Below are positions 57,975 through 64,000 of a stretch of 64,000 bases of DNA, piece by piece. This stretch comes from JAGDVO01 sp964590075 [NCBI: uncultured Aquificales bacterium] (GTDB taxonomy: Bacteria; Thermosulfidibacterota; Thermosulfidibacteria; Thermosulfidibacterales), in NCBI GenBank assembly GCA_964590075.1, contig CAZPXS010000001.1, positions 62,001 through 126,000 of the forward strand, given 5' to 3'. The notes under the pieces were generated by a model that saw only the letters and a list, made by a program, of their open reading frames with translations, did not search any database and was not told the DNA's origin. Each line of letters begins with the position of its first letter. Positions within the stretch are counted from its first letter, which is position 1. The translations under genes and the position numbers were made by a program.

Positions 57975-59192
57975 ATGATAAGAGGTTTAGTTACCCTTGT
58001 TATCCTTGTTGCTATTTTCGTCTATCTTTCCATAATGAATCCCCAGTCTGTGACTGTTTATATCTATAAGGATCTTAGTTATACTTTGCCCTTGTCCTTC
58101 TGGATAATAATTCTTATTCTGGGTGGTGTGTTTTTAGGTTATCTTGTTTCTTTCTTAAGGCTATTTTTGATGAATGTTAGGTTGTCCTCTACGGAAAAGA
58201 GACTGAAAAGGGAAGAGGTGAATAAAACCGTACTCGTAGAGAGTCTAATTGATGAGTTTCTTATTTCTCCCGAGGTAGCCTTTAAGATGGTTGAGAACCC
58301 GAGAGGAGACAAATGGCTAGCCCTTATTAAAGGAAGGTTATTAAGAAGGATGGGTAATTTGAAGGAGGCTATGGATATACATTCGAATCTCTACGTTACC
58401 TATTCCTCAAGTGGTCATTTTCTGAGGGAGTTTCTGGAGGATCTTGTAGCGGATGGAAGGTTTGAGGAGGCTCAGTCTATTTTGAAAAATAGGGATGTTA
58501 AGGATCTTCTTCCGTCTACCCTATATGTTCTTATGGATGAGGCCGAAAAAAGAGGTTACTATAGTTACGCTTTATTTTTCGGTGGATTACTGTTAAGGAG
58601 TTTTAAGTTAACTCAGGTTAGGGAGAGGATCGTAGCATATGAACTTATGGATCTTATTGAAAAGAACGAAGTCAATAGACTTAAAAAACTTATTAAATCT
58701 AACCCTCAAGTTGTTTCCTGTGCTATAGCTTCTATGGAATACCTTGACTTGAAAAGTGCTCAGGAAGTTTTGATGCAGGGCTATAGGAGAACGGCTAATC
58801 CTATCTTCCTCTATCTACTAGCCCAGAGTGTATCGATGCCCGGGGGTTATAATCCCGAAAAGATCATTGAGTTTATGAAACAGAATAGTAGTGGTGATCT
58901 AGGTAAGAGTTTACTTGCCTATTCGCTTATAAATCTGAGCATGTATGAAAGTGCTTTAGAAATTCTTAATTCAATAGATCAACTTACGATAGTTGATATC
59001 ATAGATAAGTTACTTGCCGAGAGGAAGGGCGGTAGGTTTGAGGATGAAACTGTAAGGGAGTTGATGGATATTTTGAAGAAAAAGCTATTCAAATTTAAGT
59101 GTCCCTATTGTTTCAGTGAGTTCTATGAGTTAAGATTGAAATGTGATAGCTGTAACAGGATATCGCCCTGGAAGATAGATTATGGAATTTAA
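57975..59192 (+). CDS. LapA-LapB-like fusion protein
   Basis: A 405-residue membrane protein. Two N-terminal helices (about 3-23 and 40-65), with VTVYIYKDLSYTLPLSFWII, match the LapA domain (DUF1049). A long helical repeat region (about 90-370) looks like degenerate TPRs. The C-terminus has a rubredoxin-like zinc module, CPYC...CDSC, then ISPWKIDYGI. In E. coli these parts occur as separate LapA and LapB (YciM) proteins that steer LpxC degradation by FtsH; here they are joined. ftsH and waaA are also in the window. Confidence 0.75.
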   Translation: MIRGLVTLVILVAIFVYLSIMNPQSVTVYIYKDLSYTLPLSFWIIILILGGVFLGYLVSFLRLFLMNVRLSSTEKRLKREEVNKTVLVESLIDEFLISPEVAFKMVENPRGDKWLALIKGRLLRRMGNLKEAMDIHSNLYVTYSSSGHFLREFLEDLVADGRFEEAQSILKNRDVKDLLPSTLYVLMDEAEKRGYYSYALFFGGLLLRSFKLTQVRERIVAYELMDLIEKNEVNRLKKLIKSNPQVVSCAIASMEYLDLKSAQEVLMQGYRRTANPIFLYLLAQSVSMPGGYNPEKIIEFMKQNSSGDLGKSLLAYSLINLSMYESALEILNSIDQLTIVDIIDKLLAERKGGRFEDETVRELMDILKKKLFKFKCPYCFSEFYELRLKCDSCNRISPWKIDYGI

Positions 59193-60396
59193 ATATGTAG
59201 CGAGGGATAATAGGGGTAATATAGTAGAAGGATTCATAACCGCGGATACCGAGTATGAGGCTTCAAACCAGTTAAGACAGAAAAACCTTACTCCTATAAT
59301 TCTACAACCGGTAAAGCATACCGATATTAGCAAGTATTTACCCTTTTTAAAGTTATTTGGTGGTGTTAAAGCCAAGGATGTTGTAGTTTTTATAAGACAG
59401 TTGGCGGTTATGGTCAATGCTGGAATTTCCATCCCCGTTGCTATTGAATCTATAGCTCAGCAGGTGACTAATAAGAGATTTAAAAGTGTGCTTATGGATG
59501 TAAAGTCAAGGGTGGAGCAGGGAGTAAATTTAAGCGATGCTCTGAGAAAACATCCTGATATTTTCGATAGATTACTTGTTTCGATGGTTGAAGCTGGTGA
59601 AAAGACCGGTGAGCTCGACACTATGCTTAATAGATGGACAGCTTATGCTGAGAAGATGATCGCTTTAAAAAGTAAAGTCAGAAATGCCATGATATATCCG
59701 GCTTTTGTTCTTATCTTTGCCTTTGCTGTTCTTTTCTTCCTATTGTACAAGGTTGTGCCCATGTTTATTGAGATATTTGAAGCGGCTAACGTTCCTCTAC
59801 CAATGCTTACGGTTATGGTTATGAAGATGAGTAGGTTCATTCAGAGTAAAGCTTATTTGATCTTTCTTTTTGTGGTGATGGTGGTAGTTATCTTTAGAAT
59901 TTTGTTGAAAAACGAAAAATTTGCCTATTGGTGGGACTCATTTATGTTAAAGATACCTCTTATAGGTGGTATTTTGAGAAAAGTTGCTATAGCTAGATTT
60001 GCAAGGACTCTTGCTACAATGCATGCAAGTGGTGTGTCGGTTATAGAGGCGTTGGAGGTTGTGGCAAAAACTACCGGGAATAGGCTCTTCGAGAGGACCT
60101 TTATGGATATAAGAAACGAGGTGGTAAGGGGTGGTTTCATATCCGATGCTATGAGGAAGAGCGGTATGTTTTTACCCATGGTTGTAGAGATGGTGGCTAG
60201 TGGTGAGAAAACTGGTAGGCTATCAGACCTTCTTGATAAAGTTGCCGATTTTTACGAGGAAGAGGTTGATAGTGCGGTGAGTGTTTTGACGAGTCTTATG
60301 GAACCTATGATGATAATATTCGTTGGAGGAATAGTTGGAACTATAGTTGTAGCTCTCTACCTACCCATATTCAAGCTTGGTCAAACTATCAGATGA
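59182..60396 (+). CDS. type IV pilus/type II secretion inner-membrane protein (PilC/GspF)
   Basis: A 404-residue polytopic platform protein. The N-terminus MEFKYVARDNRGNIVEGFITA and two homologous GspF domains (about 70-195 and 275-395), each with FARTLATMHASGVSVIEAL-like or FIRQLAVMVNAGISIPVAI-like repeats, are typical. Three hydrophobic segments. It overlaps the preceding gene by 11 nt. The prepilin peptidase lies at 1010; no pilus ATPase or pilin is nearby. Confidence 0.94.
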   Translation: MEFKYVARDNRGNIVEGFITADTEYEASNQLRQKNLTPIILQPVKHTDISKYLPFLKLFGGVKAKDVVVFIRQLAVMVNAGISIPVAIESIAQQVTNKRFKSVLMDVKSRVEQGVNLSDALRKHPDIFDRLLVSMVEAGEKTGELDTMLNRWTAYAEKMIALKSKVRNAMIYPAFVLIFAFAVLFFLLYKVVPMFIEIFEAANVPLPMLTVMVMKMSRFIQSKAYLIFLFVVMVVVIFRILLKNEKFAYWWDSFMLKIPLIGGILRKVAIARFARTLATMHASGVSVIEALEVVAKTTGNRLFERTFMDIRNEVVRGGFISDAMRKSGMFLPMVVEMVASGEKTGRLSDLLDKVADFYEEEVDSAVSVLTSLMEPMMIIFVGGIVGTIVVALYLPIFKLGQTIR

Positions 60397-61133
60397 AGAT
60401 AATCTTTATGGTTCTGATAGGTTTTTCAAGTGGTTTCCTAAGTGGTCTACTTGGTGTTGGTGGTGGTATAGTTATGGTACCTGCCTTTTATTTTCTCTTC
60501 GGCGATATGCACAAAGCTGTGGCAAGTAGTATTCTATCTGCCTTTTTCTTCGGATTGGTAGCATCGCTATCCTACTTTAAAAGAAAGGTGATTCCGCTTG
60601 ATAAGAAAAACTATTTTTTTCTTATAATTTCCACTATCATTGGTTCCATGATAGGTGCTTATCTTTTAAAGCTTACGCCCTCCTATCAGCTAAGGAGATT
60701 TTTTGCTCTATTTTTAATATTCGTTTCAATCAGTCTATTTTTTAGAAAAAGTGTGGTAAAAAGGAATAACCCGGAAGATAAAGTTCTCACAAATGTATTG
60801 GTCTTTATCGGCCTTTTAGCAGGTTTAATCGGTGCCTATTTTGGGGTTGGTGGTGGAATTATCATGGTTCCTTCACTTATTCACTGGGGGGTTGATCCGA
60901 TTAGGGCTGTAGCTATAAGTGCCTCTAATGTTCCTGTCGTTACTTCTTTCTCTCTTTTGAATTACTTAACATATCGTATATACCCAGAGTTTTCGGTTAT
61001 ACTTTTTGTAGTGCCCTTTGGTATAGTTGGTAGTAACTTTGGTGTTAGACTGGCGGTGCGTGTCCCTCAGGTTATTTTAAGGAGGATCTTTGCTATTTTT
61101 GTTTTACTTGTTGCCATAAAGTTGCTTTACTAA
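60393..61133 (+). CDS. TauE/SafE-family membrane permease
   Basis: A 246-residue protein with about eight hydrophobic segments in two similar halves, each containing a GxGGGIVMVP motif (GVGGGIVMVPAF, GVGGGIIMVPSL). The family includes sulfite, sulfoacetate and thiosulfate exporters; the substrate here is unknown. Start overlaps pilC by 4 nt. Confidence 0.9.
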   Translation: MKIIFMVLIGFSSGFLSGLLGVGGGIVMVPAFYFLFGDMHKAVASSILSAFFFGLVASLSYFKRKVIPLDKKNYFFLIISTIIGSMIGAYLLKLTPSYQLRRFFALFLIFVSISLFFRKSVVKRNNPEDKVLTNVLVFIGLLAGLIGAYFGVGGGIIMVPSLIHWGVDPIRAVAISASNVPVVTSFSLLNYLTYRIYPEFSVILFVVPFGIVGSNFGVRLAVRVPQVILRRIFAIFVLLVAIKLLY

Positions 61134-61178
61134 GTGTCAATGTTGTAGTAGATTATAGTCAAAAAAAAGGAGGTAGCT

Positions 61179-61406
61179 ATGGAGTGGAAGGAAAGGGTAA
61201 AGGAGGTTATTGAAGAGATAAGGCCAGCGATACAGGCCGATGGTGGGGATGTTGAGGTTGTAGAGATTAGCGATGATGGTGTTGTTAAGGTCAGACTCGT
61301 TGGCACCTGCGGTTGTTGCCCCTATTCTATGGTTACCCTCAAGATGGGAATTGAAAGGTTTATAAAATCAAAGGTTAAGGAAGTTGAGAGGGTTGAAGCG
61401 GTTTAG
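61179..61406 (+). CDS. NifU C-terminal (Nfu) domain protein
   Basis: A 75-residue iron-sulfur scaffold/carrier protein. ADGGDVEVVEI and GTCGCCPYSMVTLKMGIE carry the conserved Cys pair that holds a [4Fe-4S] cluster for transfer to target proteins. SD AAAGGAGG. Useful here given the many Fe-S proteins, such as Hcp. Confidence 0.92.
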   Translation: MEWKERVKEVIEEIRPAIQADGGDVEVVEISDDGVVKVRLVGTCGCCPYSMVTLKMGIERFIKSKVKEVERVEAV

Positions 61407-61425
61407 TGTTGTAAAGTATGTTTAG

Positions 61426-62250
61426 ATGAAAAGGGTAAATGGTGTTTTCCTTGTCGGACTTATTCTTGTTTCTTTCATTCTTATCGTTGCCATACTTGCG
61501 CCAGTTATAGCACCTTACCCCTACGATAGGATAGATCCTGGTGCCATTCTCCTACCCCCCTCTCACTCCCATCCCTTTGGTACCGATTATCTTGGTAGGG
61601 ATGTTTTAAGTAGGGTTATATATGGGGCGAGGGTATCAACATTAGTCGGTTTTGTTGCTGTTATCATCTCCACGATAATAGGGATGATTCTCGGGGCTAT
61701 AAGTGGTTACTACGGTGGTTGGGTTGACTCTTTAATTATGCGTTTTGTGGATATTATGCTCTGTTTCCCTACCTTTTTTCTAATTTTAACTGTCGTTAGT
61801 GTCTTTAAACCGAGTATGTTTAACATTATGGTTATAATAGGTTTAACCTCATGGATGACTCCGGCAAGACTTGTGAGAGCCGAGGTCCTTGTTATAAGGG
61901 AGCAGGGTTACGTCCTATATGCCAGGGTTATAGGTACTCCTACCTGGAAGATACTAACAAGACATGTGATACCCAATTCCTTCGGACCTCTACTTGTTTC
62001 CGCTACTCTTGGGGTTGCTCAGGCTGTTCTTATCGAGTCTGCTCTTAGCTTCCTGGGCATAGGTATTCAGCCACCCACGCCGAGTTGGGGCCAGATGCTA
62101 TCCGCCGGTAAGGATCTTATAGATATAGCATGGTGGTTAACTGTGTTTCCTGGGCTTGCGATATTCATAACTGTTTTGTCCTATAATCTCTTGGGAGAGG
62201 GTTTAAGGAGGATGCTTGATCCAAAGGAGGCGGAATATGCGAGAATATAG
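61426..62250 (+). CDS. peptide/nickel-type ABC transporter permease (DppC/OppC)
   Basis: A 274-residue permease with six hydrophobic segments. HPFGTDYLGRDVLSRVIYGAR and the EAA loop YARVIGTPTWKILTRHVIPNS are typical of DppC. It probably pairs with the DppB homologue at 51798 on the other strand. No ATPase or binding protein in the window. Overlaps the TPR lipoprotein gene by 14 nt. Confidence 0.9.
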   Translation: MKRVNGVFLVGLILVSFILIVAILAPVIAPYPYDRIDPGAILLPPSHSHPFGTDYLGRDVLSRVIYGARVSTLVGFVAVIISTIIGMILGAISGYYGGWVDSLIMRFVDIMLCFPTFFLILTVVSVFKPSMFNIMVIIGLTSWMTPARLVRAEVLVIREQGYVLYARVIGTPTWKILTRHVIPNSFGPLLVSATLGVAQAVLIESALSFLGIGIQPPTPSWGQMLSAGKDLIDIAWWLTVFPGLAIFITVLSYNLLGEGLRRMLDPKEAEYARI

Positions 62251-63019
62251 GTCGTTACCACGATACGGGTTGTTTTCTTTGTTTTTATTAGCCTTGTTTT
62301 TAATATCCTGTGAGCCTACTAATAAAGTGGAGGTTGGGAATTTCACCGTTACCGAAAGCTACGATTATAGGTTGCAGATGGCTATTAGTTATGTGGTAAG
62401 TGGGCATTACCAGAGGGCTATAAGTGAATTAGAGGAGTTAAAGAGGATAAGGGAAACGCCGGAGTTATACAATTATCTTGGTTTAGCTTACATGGGAGTT
62501 TCCGCTTTCGATAAGGCCTATTCGAGCTACGAAAGGGCGGTAGCTCTTAGACCTGATTACTCGGAGGCCTATAGTAACCTATCGGCCTGTTTGATAGCGA
62601 TGGGGAAGTACGATGAGGCTATCGAGGCTGCTAAGAAAGCTCTATCAAATAGTCTTTATCCGAAACCGGAGATACCTCTTACCAATATGGCACAGGCCTA
62701 TTTTGCCAAAGGTAACGATACCGAGGCCATAGAGTTGTTAAACAAAGCTTTATCCTACAATCCCTTCTATAGTGTGGCCTATGAAGCTCTTATAAGATAT
62801 TATCTGGAGGTAGGTGATTATCAGAATGCGAGAAGATACTTAAATGATGCTATTGACCTTGAAGTTGAATCTCCAGGCATAATCTTTTACAGGGCTCTTT
62901 TTAAACTGAGGGATGGTGAGAGGGAAGAGGCGAAAAAATTGTTCAAGGAGATAGTTAAGAATTACATCGGTACAACCTGGGCAAGTCAAGCCAAAGTGTA
63001 TCTGGAGGTTATAGAGTAG
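62237..63019 (+). CDS. TPR-repeat lipoprotein (PilF/PilW-like)
   Basis: A 260-residue outer-membrane-type lipoprotein. The signal peptide ends in LISC (C about 23). Four or more TPR units follow, for example YNYLGLAYMGVSAFDKAY and AYSNLSACLIAMGKYDEA. Relatives include PilF/PilW, needed for pilin secretin assembly, which would fit PilC and PilD in this window. ATG 62237 has AAAGGAGG. Last base overlaps the next start. Confidence 0.8.
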   Translation: MREYRSLPRYGLFSLFLLALFLISCEPTNKVEVGNFTVTESYDYRLQMAISYVVSGHYQRAISELEELKRIRETPELYNYLGLAYMGVSAFDKAYSSYERAVALRPDYSEAYSNLSACLIAMGKYDEAIEAAKKALSNSLYPKPEIPLTNMAQAYFAKGNDTEAIELLNKALSYNPFYSVAYEALIRYYLEVGDYQNARRYLNDAIDLEVESPGIIFYRALFKLRDGEREEAKKLFKEIVKNYIGTTWASQAKVYLEVIE

Positions 63020-63912
63020 TGGCTATTTATAACGATAATGTTGGTAGGTTAAAAATCGTTGCCGATGAGCTTTATGAGAGTTTGAGAGAATGTAGGTTAT
63101 GTCCGAGGGAGTGTGGTGTCAACAGGTTAAAGGGTGAGGTTGGTTTTTGTAGGAGTATAGATGTTGTCAAGGTTTCTTCCTATGGACCGCATTTCGGCGA
63201 GGAGCCCCCACTTGTTGGAAAATATGGTTCCGGAACTATATTTTTTACTAACTGTAATCTTGGTTGCGTCTTTTGTCAGAATTACGACATAAGTCATCTT
63301 GGTTACGGCGAGTATGTTGAGATTGAGGATCTTGCGGATATGATGATCTACCTTAAAAGGAAAGGTTGCCACAACATAAATCTCGTTACTCCTACACATT
63401 ACATTCCCCAGATACTAAAGGCTTTATATATCGCTATAGGTAGGGGTCTTGACATACCTATCGTCTATAACACAAGTGGTTTTGACTCTCCCAAGGTTAT
63501 AGAGAGACTCGATGGTATGATAGATATATACATGCCAGATATAAAGTTCTTTGACACAATAGCAAGCCAAAAATATTTAAGTTCATCAGAATATCCTAAT
63601 ATAGTGAAAAGGGTTACAAAGATTATGTACGATCAGGTTGGGGATCTTGTTATTGAGGATGGTATAGCGGTGAGGGGTTTACTTGTGAGGCATCTTGTTA
63701 TGCCGGGTTTTGTTGAGGATTCGAAGAGGATTCTTGATTTTATAGCTAATGAGATTTCCAAGAATACCTATGTCAATATTATGTTCCAGTACTTTCCTCA
63801 CTATAAGGCCAAGGAGTATCCTGAGATTGCAAGAAGGCCAAAGTTAGAGGAATATATGGAAGTCGTGAATTATGCTAAAAAGCTTGGATTAACAAGGATC
63901 CTTACCTATTGA
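63019..63912 (+). CDS. radical SAM protein, PflA-like (COG1313)
   Basis: A 297-residue radical SAM enzyme related to pyruvate formate-lyase activating proteins. An N-terminal cysteine motif (CRLCPRECGVNR) precedes the SAM cluster motif CNLGCVFCQN. The GTG start at 63019 shares one base with the previous stop. Its substrate is unknown; no glycyl radical enzyme is in the window. Confidence 0.88.
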   Translation: MAIYNDNVGRLKIVADELYESLRECRLCPRECGVNRLKGEVGFCRSIDVVKVSSYGPHFGEEPPLVGKYGSGTIFFTNCNLGCVFCQNYDISHLGYGEYVEIEDLADMMIYLKRKGCHNINLVTPTHYIPQILKALYIAIGRGLDIPIVYNTSGFDSPKVIERLDGMIDIYMPDIKFFDTIASQKYLSSSEYPNIVKRVTKIMYDQVGDLVIEDGIAVRGLLVRHLVMPGFVEDSKRILDFIANEISKNTYVNIMFQYFPHYKAKEYPEIARRPKLEEYMEVVNYAKKLGLTRILTY

Positions 63913-63931
63913 TAAAATCTTTCTTGACATC

Positions 63932-63960
63932 TTGACATAGTTCAAGTTATGAGATAATAT
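63932..63960 (+). promoter_or_regulatory. strong promoter before the right-edge gene
   Basis: Perfect TTGACA (63932-63937), 17-nt spacer, TAATAT (63955-63960). A second TTGACA lies at 63924-63929 as part of a direct repeat of CTTGACAT. Only 5 nt separate the -10 from an ATG at 63966. Confidence 0.7.
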
Positions 63961-63965
63961 TCACT

Positions 63966-64000
63966 ATGGTAAAAGCTTATCATGTTATGGTTTTAAGCTT
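63966..64000 (+). CDS. start of a gene running off the right edge
   Basis: An open frame from ATG 63966 reads MVKAYHVMVLS and continues past the window. The close promoter supports it. There is no SD. Identity cannot be judged from 11 residues. Confidence 0.5.
   Translation, partial: MVKAYHVMVLS

Overview
The window looks like chromosomal DNA of a Gram-negative, probably thermophilic and anaerobic or microaerobic bacterium. Gram-negative features are KDO transferase, a LapA/LapB-like protein, RlpA, lipoproteins and type IV pilus/type II secretion parts. Anaerobic features are NrfHA, hybrid cluster protein, rubrerythrin and multihaem cytochromes. Menaquinone appears to be made by the futalosine route (MqnB, MqnD) and folate uses the type 2 GTP cyclohydrolase. 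The AGG/AGA- and ATA-rich coding style fits a thermophile, but I cannot name the species. Almost every base is coding and most genes sit in tight or overlapping runs.

Layout. 1-1768 (minus): prepilin peptidase followed by a TPR-like exported protein that runs off the left edge. 1854-3953: soluble hybrid histidine kinase. 6359-3938 (minus): tRNA-Met, Nif3-like protein, zinc-ribbon coiled-coil protein, RNase HI and RNase P RNA. 6501-21873 (plus): transaldolase-like, rsmA, a propionyl-CoA to methylmalonyl-CoA block (carboxylase subunits, mutase large subunit, epimerase) with an NFACT gene inside it, then waaA, ftsH, folP, cdaA, nadK and a beta-hydroxyacid dehydrogenase. 24629-21866 (minus): thioesterase, BASS transporter, mqnB, mqnD. 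24665-33907: rsmI, an Fe-S/CCG protein, folE2, a Mut7-C protein, rlpA, carAB and a short PrmA-like methyltransferase.

34584-38457 is a nitrogen-oxide module: a Crp/Fnr regulator, nrfA and nrfH on the minus strand, and hcp divergent on the plus strand. Two FNR-type boxes lie in the nrfH-hcp gap, each placed for one of the two promoters. 39446-42880 is a copper module (tRNA-Arg, Cu P-type ATPase, small HMA chaperone) bounded by a 436-bp inverted repeat, each arm carrying the same 98-codon membrane-protein gene. 43069-45508 holds rubrerythrin and a cytochrome c/cytochrome b/small membrane protein cluster that may be an undescribed quinol-cytochrome oxidoreductase.

45524-64000 is mostly housekeeping: era, a PII variant, rpiB, glyA, dCMP deaminase, nrdR, a CNNM-type protein, an agmatinase-family enzyme, rplU-rpmA-obgE-proB-proA-nadD-rsfS, a LapA-LapB-like fusion, pilC/gspF, a TauE-family permease, an Nfu-type protein, separated peptide-ABC permeases, a TPR lipoprotein, a radical SAM protein, and the first codons of a gene at the right edge.

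A recurring regulatory theme is first genes whose -10 box lies only 5-11 nt before the start codon with no Shine-Dalgarno (SD), suggesting leaderless or near-leaderless mRNAs. Downstream genes usually have a clear SD.
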